The notes: a model not told the origin generated them from the sequence alone. 53,333 bases of DNA from Candidatus Binataceae bacterium (GCA_035308025.1 DATGHL010000003.1:1-53333), one strand, 5' to 3'; shown: positions 1 through 8,361, counted from the stretch's first letter. Translations and numbers: made by a program.

Positions 1-78
1 TTCGCTGACCTTGGCCCCGGCCTCCGCCTCCTTCAAAACGCCGATGATCTGCTCCTCGCTAAACCGCGCTCGCTTCAT
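1..78 (-). CDS. IS3-family transposase OrfA, N-terminal fragment (runs off the window)
   Basis: The minus strand from 78 translates as MKRARFSEEQIIGVLKEAEA and continues GAKVSE to the window edge. This is the typical opening of the IS3-family OrfA helix-turn-helix protein, which binds the IS ends and is joined to OrfB by frameshifting to give the active transposase. Only 26 codons are visible, so intactness cannot be judged. Confidence 0.85.
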   Translation of the reverse strand, partial: MKRARFSEEQIIGVLKEAEAGAKVSE

Positions 79-140
79 GTCCGCCTTCCTTTCCGGCAGA
101 CACTAACCTATCGGTGGGATACTTCGAGGGGGTAAGGCCA
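1..140 (-). mobile_element. End of an IS3-family insertion sequence (partial)
   Basis: The window opens inside an insertion sequence read on the minus strand. The orfA start is at 78. About 60 bases further out, the minus strand reads TGGCCTTACCCCC (140 to 128), which resembles the TG...CCCC ends of IS3-family elements. Just past 140 the plus strand resumes MFS transporter coding, so the element appears to have inserted into that gene. The exact boundary is inferred, because the other end lies outside the window. Confidence 0.6.
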
Positions 141-141
141 C

Positions 142-914
142 GTGGATCTCGAACCCGCGATCGGCTGGCGCGCGGTTTTCATTCTCTCTGCGATTCCCGC
201 GTTTCTCGTCGCGGGCGCGGTATGGCGCCGGCTGACCGAGAGCGACGTCTGGACCCGCCAACGAGCCGCCGCTGGATGAGTCGCGCGGACCTGCATGAGC
301 TGCACGCCTATCGCGGCATTGTGGCGACGCTCTTCCTGATCCTGCTGGTCAATTCCGAAGCCTACTGGTTCACCTATAGCTGGATGCCCTCGTATCTGCG
401 GCTCACGCGCGGTTTAAGTCCCGCGGCCGGCGGGTCGCTCATGATCCGGATGCAATGCGGCGGGGTTTTCGGCTACGCCATGTTCGGCTGGCTCGCCGAT
501 CGCTTCGGGCGGCGTCCGGTCGTGAGCCTCTTCGGCCTCCTGATGGCGGTGGGCGTATTGCCGACGACGATTCTGTGGACCTGGGCGCGCGGGATGAGCG
601 GCCTGCTCAGCGCGTCGATGGTCGTCGCCGGCGTTGGCACCGGACTGTGGGCCGGTGTCGGCCCGATGGTCTCCGAGATGCTGCCGACGCGGGTGCGCAA
701 CAGCGCGCTCGGCCTGCTGCTCAACACCACGCGGGGCGTTCAATTTTTCACGCCGCTGCTGATCACGTGGCTCAGCATGATAGGGTTCGCGCCGACCCTC
801 GCGCTCGGCGCGCTCTTTTCGGCAGCCGGCGCTGCGCTGGTCTGGATGCTGCCCGAGACGCGCGGCCGCTCGATCACTCAGATGCATACCCGCACCGCGG
901 TTGGCCCTACGTAA
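142..914 (+). pseudogene. MFS transporter, 5' truncated by an IS and frameshifted
   Basis: Two reading frames together give the later part of a major facilitator superfamily transporter. The first frame, from about 142, reads GWRAVFILSAIPAFLVAGAV (central transmembrane segment) and stops with TGA at 277. The next frame carries on from about 276 with several transmembrane helices and the diagnostic loop GWLADRFGRRPV (residues after about 460 nt). It ends near the usual C-terminal PETRG motif. The N-terminal half is missing where the IS end abuts. The truncation and the frame change near 265-280 make a functional carrier unlikely. The substrate is unknown; the sequence style is that of the sugar/aromatic-acid symporter branch. 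Its 3' end converges on the CoA transferase gene. Confidence 0.75.
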
Positions 915-935
915 GTCCCGCGCCCTGCCGACGTC

Positions 936-2156
936 TCAGATGATCTGCTGAGTGCGGAGTTCGGCGAGACGGCTGGCGTCGTAGCCGAGCAGCCGGGCGA
1001 GAACCTGATCGGTGTGTTCACCCAGTTGCGGCGAGCGCGTATTCGGAGCGCTATCGACGCCGACAACTTTGAGCGGTGAGCCGGGAACGATGAGGTCAGG
1101 GAAGCTCGGATGATCGGCGTGCAGAATCATCTGACGCTCGGCGAGATGCGGGTTGCGCGTGACTTCGGCGACATTCGCGATCGGCGCGCAGGGCACACTG
1201 GCGGCTTCGAGCCGCGCGAGCCAATGTGCGCGCGGATGGCGCGCGAAGTGATCGGCGAGAATCGGCTCAAGCTCGACGTGATGCGCGGTGCGATCGGCAT
1301 TGAGGGCGAAACGCGGATCGAGCCGGAGCTCAGACAGTCCGATTGCGTCGCAGAAACGACCCCAGATCGCTTCGTTGCCGCAGCCGGCGACGAAGTAATC
1401 GTCCGCCGCGCGGAATTGTTGGAACGGCGTGATCGACGGATGGCGCGAGCCGACCGGACCCGGCACCCGGCCGGTGGCCGAGTAGCGCGCGAGCGCGTCT
1501 TCAAGCCACGCGACCTGGCAATCGAGCATCGCGATGTCCAGATGCTGTCCCACGCCGATGCTATCGCGGACGCGCAGCGCGGCGAAAATCGCGACCACAG
1601 CGTAGAGCGCCGCCGCGAGATCGCCCACGGAAACGCCACAGCGCATCGGCGCGCCGCCCGCGTCGCCGGTGATGCTCATCGTACCGCCGAGGGCCTGCGC
1701 GACGATGTCATACGCCGGCGCCGCCGCCATCGGGCCGCTCTGTCCGAAGCCCGAGATTGAGCACAGAATGATCCGCGGGTTGGCGGCGTGCAGCCGCGCA
1801 TAGCCCAGGCCGAAGCGCTCCATCGTCCCTGGCGAAAAGTTCTCGACGACAATGTCGGCGTGCTGCGCAAGCGCCAGCAGAATCTCAGCGCCGGCTGGCT
1901 GACGCAGGTCGAGCGTGACGCTGCTCTTGCCGCGATTAACGCTGTAGAAATAGCCGGAGTCGTTCGAGTTCGGGATGCGCGGGGCGTAGCCGCGCGAGTC
2001 GTCGCCGCGCCCGGGCATCTCGACCTTGATCACTTCGGCGCCGAGATCCGCCAGATTCATCGTGCAGAAGGGTCCGGCAAGGACGCGGCTGAGATCGAGG
2101 ACGCGGATGCCTTCGAGGGGTCGCAGCGCTATCACCCTTTCCGCAGCGTGGCTCAT
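936..2156 (-). CDS. CaiB/BaiF-type (family III) CoA transferase
   Basis: The protein has 406 residues, the normal length for family III CoA transferases, which move CoA between carboxylic acids through a glutamyl- or aspartyl-CoA intermediate. The N terminus LEGIRVLDLSRVLAGPF and the segment DLGAEVIKVE are family hallmarks. The motif APAYDIVAQALGG contains the expected catalytic aspartate. The start at 2156 was preferred over an upstream extension because ATG there overlaps the stop of the preceding gene (ATGA), implying translational coupling. The acid substrate cannot be read from the sequence; carnitine-, formyl- and succinyl-type members all look alike. Confidence 0.9.
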   Translation of the reverse strand: MSHAAERVIALRPLEGIRVLDLSRVLAGPFCTMNLADLGAEVIKVEMPGRGDDSRGYAPRIPNSNDSGYFYSVNRGKSSVTLDLRQPAGAEILLALAQHADIVVENFSPGTMERFGLGYARLHAANPRIILCSISGFGQSGPMAAAPAYDIVAQALGGTMSITGDAGGAPMRCGVSVGDLAAALYAVVAIFAALRVRDSIGVGQHLDIAMLDCQVAWLEDALARYSATGRVPGPVGSRHPSITPFQQFRAADDYFVAGCGNEAIWGRFCDAIGLSELRLDPRFALNADRTAHHVELEPILADHFARHPRAHWLARLEAASVPCAPIANVAEVTRNPHLAERQMILHADHPSFPDLIVPGSPLKVVGVDSAPNTRSPQLGEHTDQVLARLLGYDASRLAELRTQQII

Positions 2157-3343
2157 CGCGCGCCGCGCCCGCGCATCCGCGCCTGTGCGGCCTGTCGCGC
2201 GCGCATCGCTTCCGCCGGCGTCATGATGAGCCGGGGCTCGTCGCGCGCTTCCTCCTTCTGCTCGACCAGGAGCGCGCCGAGTTGCGCGCGCATAAAGGCC
2301 TGGAAAAAGGCGGAACGCTTCGGGTCGACGCGATCGTGAAGTCGTGCGGCCGCAGCCGCGGCCCATCCGGCGGCCTCGAGCTTGCCGCTACGCGCGAAGA
2401 TGTAAGCCGTGTCCTCGAGATGGCGCCGCAGGCGATACGCGGTCTCGCCCGCGAGCAGGTCGCCGAGGGCGCGCTCGACTACGGTGCCGACGCGCTCCTC
2501 CTGCTGCATGCGGCTGAGCACGATCGTGCTCTGCTGCAAACCGCTCACCTCCTCGGCGTAAGGTTTGATGGCGGCCGCTGACAGTTTATAGGCGCCGACG
2601 TCCGGTTCGCGTACCAGTTCGGCGGGCGGATCAATCGCGAGTTGCGCCGCCAGTTCGCGATAGATCGGATGATGGAAATCAGCCGCCGGCGGGCTCGCGA
2701 GCAACTCGGCGCGCAGCGTCAGAAAGTCGCCTACTCGCCCACGCCGCGCTTCAGGGGTTTGCCGCCACGCCTCGCACAGGATGAAGTCGGCGAGCGCGCC
2801 ATCAGCCTCGAACAGCGGAGTTCCCGCGCGCCGTTCGAGTTCGGCGCGCTGCGCGCGATACTCCTTGCGCGTGACGCTCTCGAGCGTCGCGCCGAGCAAC
2901 CCCTCGCTTTCCGAGGCCAGGCCCCAGAGGCGCCGCAAGCCGCCCCCGCTCCCGCCGCGCGGCTTGAGCATCCAGACGATGCGCGCGCCGTCGGCGTCGG
3001 CGAATGAGAGCAGTGCGGTTAAGCCTTCTTCAATTATTGACGTCGGCGCCGCGGCGGCAGTGGGAGCGGAGACCGGCGCTTCGATGCCGCGCTGATGCAG
3101 GCGGAAAAGCGCGCCACGGATCGCTCGGCGCAAGCCCCCGCGAGCGTTGGCCTCCAGCTCGGCGAGGGCGGCCGCCGCTTCCGGGGAGGCGATCCCGCCG
3201 AGCGCCTCGGCGATCAGCTCCAGCGGCGCGTCGGGACGTTCGCGCAGGGCGCGCAGGGTCGCTAACGCCTCTGCCGGCGGCGCGCCTGGATCAAAACCCA
3301 TCTCGCGCAACCGGGGAGTATCGTGACTGGATTTTTTGGCCAT
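2153..3343 (-). CDS. Conserved-looking protein of unknown function
   Basis: A 396-residue soluble, alanine-rich protein with no signal peptide or transmembrane segment. I do not recognise the family. The first 90 residues are short amphipathic helices reminiscent of HEAT-type repeats (PEAAAALAELEANARGGLRR). The middle contains ADGARIVWMLKPRGGSGGGL followed by a helix-rich part. Codon usage matches the neighbours, and the stop overlaps the start of the CoA transferase, so the two are probably co-expressed. A role linked to acyl-CoA metabolism would be guesswork. Confidence 0.6.
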   Translation of the reverse strand: MAKKSSHDTPRLREMGFDPGAPPAEALATLRALRERPDAPLELIAEALGGIASPEAAAALAELEANARGGLRRAIRGALFRLHQRGIEAPVSAPTAAAAPTSIIEEGLTALLSFADADGARIVWMLKPRGGSGGGLRRLWGLASESEGLLGATLESVTRKEYRAQRAELERRAGTPLFEADGALADFILCEAWRQTPEARRGRVGDFLTLRAELLASPPAADFHHPIYRELAAQLAIDPPAELVREPDVGAYKLSAAAIKPYAEEVSGLQQSTIVLSRMQQEERVGTVVERALGDLLAGETAYRLRRHLEDTAYIFARSGKLEAAGWAAAAAARLHDRVDPKRSAFFQAFMRAQLGALLVEQKEEARDEPRLIMTPAEAMRARQAAQARMRGRGAR

Positions 3344-3415
3344 CGCGCTCGGAAATCCTCACGGATCGTGCGAGCCTATGTGGCGGCGTTTTGAGCTGTC
3401 AAGCACGCCGCGGCG

Positions 3416-3931
3416 ATGCGTAACCTCGAAGCCAAGTTCAAACTTACGGATTTGCCGGGTGCGCGAGCACGCGCCGAGCGGTCCGGCCTGCTCTATCGGG
3501 CGACACTGGTTCAGCGCGACACCTTCTACCGCGTCGCTCACGGCAAGCTCAAGTTGCGCGAAGAGTCTGCGGGCGCTGCGCTGATTCATTATCGCCGTGA
3601 GCTCACTGGCGATTTGGAAGTCAGCGACTATACGATCGTAGCAGTAGCGGAACCGCTCGCAACCCGCGCGATGCTTGAGCGGGCGCTTGGCGTTATCGCC
3701 GTCGTGGACAAACGCCGGATGCTGCTGACGCGCGACCATCTCAGGCTCCATCTCGACGTGGTCGAAGGACTCGGCGAGTTTGGCGAGATTGAGATCATTG
3801 TTCGCGATGGCGAGGCGCCGGCCGCTTATGAGGCCACACTGCGCGAAGTTCTGGAGATGCTCGGCGTGCAGCCGAGCGCACTCATCCGCCAATCCTATTT
3901 CGAGTTGATGGCGGCAAGGCCGGCGGCCTGA
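3416..3931 (+). CDS. CYTH-domain (class IV adenylate cyclase / thiamine-triphosphatase-like) protein
   Basis: The 171-residue protein starts RNLEAKFKL, the acidic/basic opening strand of CYTH domains. It continues with RDTFYRV...GKLKLRE and RRELTG, the alternating charged strands that form a triphosphate tunnel, and ends with the usual second half (RRMLLTRDHLRLHLDVVEGLGEF). Such proteins hydrolyse or cyclise triphosphorylated substrates with Mg or Mn; CyaB-type members form cAMP, others cleave tripolyphosphate. The true substrate is unknown. The 3' end overlaps the convergent Nudix gene by 37 bp. Confidence 0.8.
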   Translation: MRNLEAKFKLTDLPGARARAERSGLLYRATLVQRDTFYRVAHGKLKLREESAGAALIHYRRELTGDLEVSDYTIVAVAEPLATRAMLERALGVIAVVDKRRMLLTRDHLRLHLDVVEGLGEFGEIEIIVRDGEAPAAYEATLREVLEMLGVQPSALIRQSYFELMAARPAA

Positions 3932-4533
3932 AGCGCCTTCGGTTGCCGGCTCAAGCGAGCGGCGCGACGGCTGTATTCAAGGAAGCGCAGCGTGAGTTCG
4001 TAGGTCAGTCCCCAGATGGTCTGGCCGGCGTAGAGGATCGCTGGGAAGCGGCGCGATGCGCCGTCAGGGCTCCAATTGTAATGGCCGCGGTAACGACGAT
4101 CCTCGAGCGCGGCGAGTGGCACTTCGAAAATTTCGGCGACTTCCTTAGGGTCCGGCCGCAGTTCGAACGGCTCGCGCACGAGCCCGACGAAGGGCGCGAC
4201 GAAAATTTCGCTGCTGCGCGTCTCACGTCCCTCGAAGCCGCCGAGCACTTCGATACTGTGCGGCGCGATGCCGATCTCCTCATGCGTTTCGCGCAGTGCG
4301 GTCGCCACCAGATTGGAATCCCGCCGGTCGAAGCGCCCGCCAGGGAAGGCGACCTGTCCGCGATGACTGCTCAGGCGGTCCGAGCGCCGCGTGTAGATGA
4401 TATTTAAGGCGTTTCCCCGCAAGACCATCGCGACCAGCACGGCTGCGGTATTTTTTTTCTCCGGGCGGAGGATGGCCTCGGAGCGGATAAGGCCGCGACG
4501 CAGATTACTGAGATAGTTGGGAACTTCGTTCAT
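3895..4533 (-). CDS. Nudix hydrolase, CoA pyrophosphatase type
   Basis: The protein carries the combined CoA-pyrophosphatase signature LSSHRGQVAFPGGRFD immediately followed by the Nudix helix ALRETHEEIGI. The first glutamate of the usual Nudix spacing is replaced by D, as is common in this subfamily. These enzymes cleave CoA, often its oxidised forms, to 4'-phosphopantetheine and 3',5'-ADP. The ATG at 4533 (MNEVPNYL) is chosen; a GTG at 4590 would add 19 residues. It is divergent from argS and overlaps the CYTH gene at its 3' end. The C-terminal part (GQTIWGLTYELTLRFLE) also fits the family. Confidence 0.85.
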   Translation of the reverse strand: MNEVPNYLSNLRRGLIRSEAILRPEKKNTAAVLVAMVLRGNALNIIYTRRSDRLSSHRGQVAFPGGRFDRRDSNLVATALRETHEEIGIAPHSIEVLGGFEGRETRSSEIFVAPFVGLVREPFELRPDPKEVAEIFEVPLAALEDRRYRGHYNWSPDGASRRFPAILYAGQTIWGLTYELTLRFLEYSRRAARLSRQPKALQAAGLAAINSK

Positions 4534-4635
4534 TTGGAATAGCGCAGTAGCGCCAGGTGGAATTGACAGAGTAGCAGGCCTCCCGGCCACCGCCTACCCG
4601 CCGCCGAAAGTATCTGGCAGATTAGACCATCTCCT

Positions 4636-6297
4636 ATGAAGCAATTGATCCTCGCCACCCTCGAAGCCGCGCTGGCGCGCGCGCACGCCGCGGGCAAGCT
4701 CAAGACCGCTGCCGCAAATATCGTAATCGAAGCGCCAAAAGATCCAACGCATGGCGACGCCGCCAGCAACGTCGCGCTGACGCTCGCGCGGGCGGAGGGC
4801 AAGGCTCCGCGCGCGATCGCCGAGGTCGTCAAGGCGGAACTGGATCAGCTTCGCCCGCCGGAAATCGCTGAGGTCACGGTGGCCGGACCCGGATTCATAA
4901 ATTTTCGCATGGCGCCGGCCTATTGGCATGGTGAACTGCGCCGGACCGCAAAGCTGGGCGCGAGCTTCCTCACTCCGCTGATCGGCGCGGGCCGCCGGGT
5001 GCAGGTCGAGTTTCTCTCCGCCAATCCCACCGGCCCCTTGACGGTCGGGCATGGCCGCAATGCCGTGCTCGGCGATACGATCGCGCGCCTGTATGAGGCT
5101 ACCGGCCACGAGGTAACTCGCGAATATTACTTCAATGACGGCGGCCGGCAGATGAAGCTGCTCGGCGAGTCGGTCAAGGCGCGATATCTGCAGGAACTCG
5201 GAGAGGGCGCGGAACTCCCGGAAGACGGCTACCAGGGCGAGTACATTCGCGAGATCGCGCGATCTCTGACCGAGAAACTTGCTGATGCGCGGGCTGATCC
5301 TCCGGCCGAGTTTTACACCAACGCCGCGGTTGAGGCGATCTTCGCCGACATCCGCCGGACCTGCGAGCGTCTCGGCGTCAGATTCGACGTCTACACCAAC
5401 GAATTGGACCTGATGCGCGACGGACGCGTCGCGGCCGTCCTCGAAAGGCTGCGCGCGCGTGATCTGGTTACCGATCGCGACGGCGCGGTCTGGCTCAAGG
5501 GCGAGGCGCTGAATCTGCCCAACCAGCAGGACCAGGTGCTGGTGAGGTCAAGCGGCGAACCGACCTATCGCACGCCCGACATCGCCTATCATATCGACAA
5601 GCTGACGCGCGGCTTCGCGCGGATCATCGACGTTTTCGGCGCCGACCATATCGCAGAGCATGAGGGCGTAATCGCCGCGGTGCGCGCGCTCGGCTACGAC
5701 ACGACGCCGATCACCGCGATCATCTATCAATTCGTCACGCTTACGCGCGCGGGTGAGAAGGTCAAGATGTCGACCCGCAAAGCGACCTACGTCACGCTCG
5801 ACGAGCTGATTGACGAGGTCGGCGCCGACGTGGTGCGCTTCTTTTTTCTCTTCCGCAAGCACGACAGCCATCTGGATTTCGATCTCGATCTGGCCAAGCG
5901 CCAGGCGCCGGAAAATCCGGTCTTTTACGTGCAGTACGCGCACGCCCGGCTCGCCAGTATCTTCCGCGAGGCCGAACGCCTCGAGCTGGCGCAGGATGCG
6001 GAAGAAGTCGATCTAAGCGTGCTGGCAGATGAAGAGTTGGCGTTAGTGCGCAAAGCGTTGGCCCTGCCGGAAATCGTCGTCGCGGCGACCGCGTCCCTCG
6101 AACCTCATCGGATTCCGTTTGCGCTGCTCGAGTTGGCGGGCGATTTCCATCGCTATTACAATAAACCGGCCAACCGTATAATTGATGTCGCGAATCGCCC
6201 ATTGAGCGGCGCGCGATTATTGTTCGCCAGCGTGCTGCGGACGGCGCTCGCGGCGGGGCTCGAACTGCTCGGCGTCAGTGCGCCGGAGCGCATGTAG
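4636..6297 (+). CDS. argS: Arginyl-tRNA synthetase
   Basis: A 553-residue class I aminoacyl-tRNA synthetase that charges tRNA-Arg. The N-terminal additional domain (KDPTHGDAASNVAL) is followed by the HIGH-type motif in SANPTGPLTVGHGRNAV. The KMSKS-loop equivalent is KVKMSTRKATYVTLDEL, and the C-terminal DALR anticodon-binding domain ends in HRYYNKPANRI. Length is normal for ArgS. The ATG at 4636 starts the conserved N terminus directly. A SPOR-domain gene follows 36 bp downstream in the same direction and is probably co-transcribed. Confidence 0.97.
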   Translation: MKQLILATLEAALARAHAAGKLKTAAANIVIEAPKDPTHGDAASNVALTLARAEGKAPRAIAEVVKAELDQLRPPEIAEVTVAGPGFINFRMAPAYWHGELRRTAKLGASFLTPLIGAGRRVQVEFLSANPTGPLTVGHGRNAVLGDTIARLYEATGHEVTREYYFNDGGRQMKLLGESVKARYLQELGEGAELPEDGYQGEYIREIARSLTEKLADARADPPAEFYTNAAVEAIFADIRRTCERLGVRFDVYTNELDLMRDGRVAAVLERLRARDLVTDRDGAVWLKGEALNLPNQQDQVLVRSSGEPTYRTPDIAYHIDKLTRGFARIIDVFGADHIAEHEGVIAAVRALGYDTTPITAIIYQFVTLTRAGEKVKMSTRKATYVTLDELIDEVGADVVRFFFLFRKHDSHLDFDLDLAKRQAPENPVFYVQYAHARLASIFREAERLELAQDAEEVDLSVLADEELALVRKALALPEIVVAATASLEPHRIPFALLELAGDFHRYYNKPANRIIDVANRPLSGARLLFASVLRTALAAGLELLGVSAPERM

Positions 6298-6333
6298 TAG
6301 ATTGGAGATAGCGGAATAGGGGATCGGCACGCG

Positions 6334-7059
6334 ATGCGTTTCGATATCAGGTCCGGCGGTATCGCCGGAATTCTAATCGGGATCCTGCTACTATCCGGCG
6401 CGGTCTTCGTGATGGGGCTGCTGGCCGGTTACGACATCGGCCATCAGAGCCAAATCGCCGCGCAGCAAGTTACCGAGAGCTATACGATCCCGCCGCCGGC
6501 AACTGCGCCGTCGCCAGCAGTGCCCGTGGCTGCGGCTTCTGCGAGCGGCTCCGACCAATCAGCAACGGTTTCCTCTCCTTCTGCCGCGTCACCGATCGGG
6601 AAGCCAAAAAAACAGCTAGCCGGCGCGACCAAATCCGAGATACCCGTCAAGCCTGACGCGGCCGACGCCGCCGACGAGACCGCTGACTCTACTGACGGCG
6701 CCGACACGTCAGCGCCGGAGTCTTCACCAAGTCCCGCGCAGGTCGCCGCGATCGCCACCCCGGCGGCGCCGAGCAATATCCGTCGCAAGCCCTTCAATAT
6801 CCAGATTCAGGCCGCGATGGACGCGGCGAGCGCCAACGACATGGTGAAACGGCTCGAAGGCCTCGGCTACCGGCCGCACATGACGCCGACTGAGCTCAAC
6901 GGCTCGACCTGGTACAAAGTCGTGGTCGGCCCCTACACGACCAAGGAAGAGGCGGCGACAGCCGAGGCCGAACTGCGCAAGAAATACAACGCGACTTACG
7001 GCGGAGGCGGTGCGTCCTCCCCGCCGAGCGACGCGGACTCGGCGCCGGAAGAGGAATGA
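6334..7059 (+). CDS. SPOR-domain membrane protein
   Basis: The 241-residue protein has a short cytoplasmic start, one membrane helix (residues about 9-31, GIAGILIGILLLSGAVFVMG) and a long Pro/Ala/Ser/Asp-rich periplasmic linker. The C-terminal SPOR domain (about residues 148-222) contains FNIQIQAAMDAASANDMVKR and WYKVVVGPYTTKEEA. SPOR domains bind denuded glycan strands at septa, so a cell-division or envelope role is likely. An argS-SPOR pairing occurs in other bacteria. The last 32 bases plus the base after the stop are nearly repeated at 8178-8210. Confidence 0.85.
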   Translation: MRFDIRSGGIAGILIGILLLSGAVFVMGLLAGYDIGHQSQIAAQQVTESYTIPPPATAPSPAVPVAAASASGSDQSATVSSPSAASPIGKPKKQLAGATKSEIPVKPDAADAADETADSTDGADTSAPESSPSPAQVAAIATPAAPSNIRRKPFNIQIQAAMDAASANDMVKRLEGLGYRPHMTPTELNGSTWYKVVVGPYTTKEEAATAEAELRKKYNATYGGGGASSPPSDADSAPEEE

Positions 7060-7060
7060 A
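7028..7060 (+). repeat. Direct repeat, left copy (3' end of the SPOR gene)
   Basis: Bases 7028-7060 cover the last codons of the SPOR gene and match 8178-8210 at 30 of 33 positions (shared core GCGACGCGGACTCG, then CGCCGGAAGA). The two copies bracket the 1.1 kb holding two secreted-protein genes. Confidence 0.7.
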
Positions 7061-7101
7061 GCCGATCCGTTTCGATTTGAACTCGTAGGGCCCCGGATCG
7101 G

Positions 7102-7479
7102 TTATGGATCCGCCATATTGGTGGACCAACGTGAAATAGTCACCAACATCGAGATTGCACACACCTGAGAATCCGTAATAGTCATTACATTTGAGTTACC
7201 CAGATTTGCATGATCCGGAATGGGCATTCCAGACGGAAGTGGATTGTAGCCATTCTTAATGTTGGCACGATTGATAAAGCTGAATTGCAGATTGGCCTTC
7301 AAGACTATGTAAGTCCGGCCAACCGCGCCATGTTCGTCTCCCGGAGCATTGGGATTGGTGGCGCTGCTCCAGAAGTTGGCGTTTCCGGTCGCGAACGGCC
7401 CGGGGCTCGTAGGCTGCTGAGCGTGTGCAGTATGGGAGCAAAGAGATAGCAGAAACAAGCCCATCCAGAGTCGTGTCAT
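7102..7479 (-). CDS. Small secreted protein of unknown function
   Basis: A 125-residue protein with a clear signal peptide (MTRLWMGLFLLSLCSHTAHA, then QQPTSP). The mature part (FWSSATNPNAPGDEHGAVGR and following) has no family I recognise. The ATG at 7479 is preferred over an upstream in-frame start because GAGGGG lies 8-9 bases before it. Two cysteines are present in the precursor, one in the signal peptide. It lies 53 bp downstream of a second secreted-protein gene on the same strand. Base composition is less GC-rich than the flanking argS and trp genes, which fits later arrival. Confidence 0.55.
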   Translation of the reverse strand: MTRLWMGLFLLSLCSHTAHAQQPTSPGPFATGNANFWSSATNPNAPGDEHGAVGRTYIVLKANLQFSFINRANIKNGYNPLPSGMPIPDHANLGNSNVMTITDSQVCAISMLVTISRWSTNMADP

Positions 7480-7532
7480 TTTCAGTCCCCTCGCGGTCAC
7501 GTTGGAGATGTTGGCTATCTAGGCTCTCAGCC

Positions 7533-8015
7533 TCACCAACAAGGGCCGTTTGCGCACTCGGACCTCGTTCGTTCAAAGTAAAGCGCTCGATCCATCTCTT
7601 CAGTGCAACGCTGGTCGACCGCTGGCTTGCCCGACGGTGGAATCAAGACCGGGGCATGACTCTTTAGGGCATGTAAGATTGCCCCGGAACACTCATTGCT
7701 CGGTGGAAATACCGATTCGCCTCCAACGTGGAAAATGATCTCTGGTGCATGCACCGCTATTACTCCAGGGCTGCCGGGTCCCCGAGTGGCTTCGGCGACC
7801 GGGGCCTTACTGGCGGTCCCTCCGGGCGCGGTTGGCGTGGGCATCGGCGTCGATGACGCGAAGGGCTCTTGCGCAAACACCACAGCGCCCACGAGAGCCG
7901 CTGAGATCGCGAGTGCCATAACACTGGTATGCAAGCCGCGAGGCCGAGCCACGACTCGTCTGATTGCAGCCCGGCTTTCGGCCGAAGCTACGAAACTCGA
8001 AAGCTTTCCGCTCAT
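7533..8015 (-). CDS. Small exported or membrane-anchored protein of unknown function
   Basis: The protein has about 160 residues. A basic N terminus is followed by a hydrophobic segment (VMALAISAALVGAVVFAQEP, residues about 32-51), which is either a signal peptide ending at FAQ or an anchor. A Pro/Thr-rich stretch and a C-terminal part with cysteines (SNECSGAIL, DQRCTEEMDRALYF, CANGPCW) follow. The ATG at 8015 is supported by GGAGG 8 bases upstream; an upstream extension lacks such support. I do not recognise the family. It probably forms an operon with the next gene. Confidence 0.55.
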   Translation of the reverse strand: MSGKLSSFVASAESRAAIRRVVARPRGLHTSVMALAISAALVGAVVFAQEPFASSTPMPTPTAPGGTASKAPVAEATRGPGSPGVIAVHAPEIIFHVGGESVFPPSNECSGAILHALKSHAPVLIPPSGKPAVDQRCTEEMDRALYFERTRSECANGPCW

Positions 8016-8177
8016 GCGCGAATCCTCCGGCTCCGAGTGTAAGCTCCATCCTCGGAGGGGCGGCCAAGGTAATACTTTGGACAATCTTGCGCCGAAAATT
8101 ACCAACGGGTTATCGATCCGTACCATCTGGCAAGCGCGTCGGCGCGCAGCGAAACGTGTGGCAGCTTTCCCTAAACG

Positions 8178-8210
8178 GCGACGCGGACTCGCCGCCGGAA
8201 GAAGAATCAA
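8178..8210 (+). repeat. Direct repeat, right copy (just before the trp promoter)
   Basis: This 33-bp stretch matches the end of the SPOR gene (7028-7060) with three mismatches. It stops 3 bp before the trp -35 box. It reads as a stranded copy of the SPOR 3' end, left where the 1.1 kb segment was inserted or duplicated. Confidence 0.7.
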
Positions 8211-8213
8211 AGA

Positions 8214-8242
8214 TTGACAAACGCCACCTTGGATGGCTAACT
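8214..8242 (+). promoter_or_regulatory. Promoter of the trp operon
   Basis: TTGACA at 8214-8219 and CTAACT at 8237-8242 are separated by 17 bp. The -35 is a perfect consensus, and the -10 differs by one base from the TTAACT of the classic enterobacterial trp promoter. No palindromic Trp-repressor operator is visible across the -10, so attenuation is probably the main control. Predicted transcription start is near 8249. Confidence 0.6.
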
Positions 8243-8334
8243 GGAGCATCGTGGAGAACTGCTTGCTTAGCGGAAAGGTCTGGGAGGGCTGGCGCTGGTG
8301 CGCTGGCGTAAGTGCCCGTCCTCCGGTTTTGTAG
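8233..8334 (+). CDS. trpL: Tryptophan operon leader peptide (TrpL-like)
   Basis: A short open frame ends with TAG at 8332-8334 and contains the Trp-rich run KVWEGWRWCAG, with TGG codons at 8281, 8290 and 8296 and another at 8242. It lies between the trp promoter and an intrinsic terminator ahead of trpE, the arrangement of a ribosome-mediated attenuator: ribosome stalling at Trp codons blocks terminator formation. The start is uncertain. ATG 8233 has no ribosome-binding site and would lie upstream of the predicted transcript start. GTG 8251 or TTG 8263 (GGAG six bases before it) fit the promoter better. This gene is too short for routine gene finders. Confidence 0.7.
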   Translation: MANWSIVENCLLSGKVWEGWRWCAGVSARPPVL

Positions 8335-8350
8335 TTCTTTAACACAACCG
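8282..8350 (+). promoter_or_regulatory. trp leader alternative hairpins (attenuator pause/antiterminator region)
   Basis: GGAGGGC (8283-8289), overlapping the Trp codons, can pair with the GCCC/CCTCC segment at 8313-8323. CGGTT at 8324 can pair with AACCG at 8346-8350. These fit the early hairpins of an attenuator upstream of the terminator at 8362. The pairings were read by eye, and their relative stabilities were not computed. Confidence 0.45.
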
Positions 8351-8361
8351 ATTTTCCTCAG

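Noticed and set aside
4534..4590. GTG start extending the Nudix protein by 19 residues
   Set aside because: The added residues are not typical of the family, and the ATG at 4533 begins a normal N terminus; neither start has a strong ribosome-binding site, so it is not excluded.
7095..7113. CGGATC/GATCCG hairpin after the SPOR gene as a terminator
   Set aside because: Six pairs only, with no T run, and it lies at the end of a coding frame.
8231..8252. Trp-repressor operator over the trp -10 box
   Set aside because: Despite the CTAACT similarity to the enterobacterial promoter, no palindrome surrounds it.
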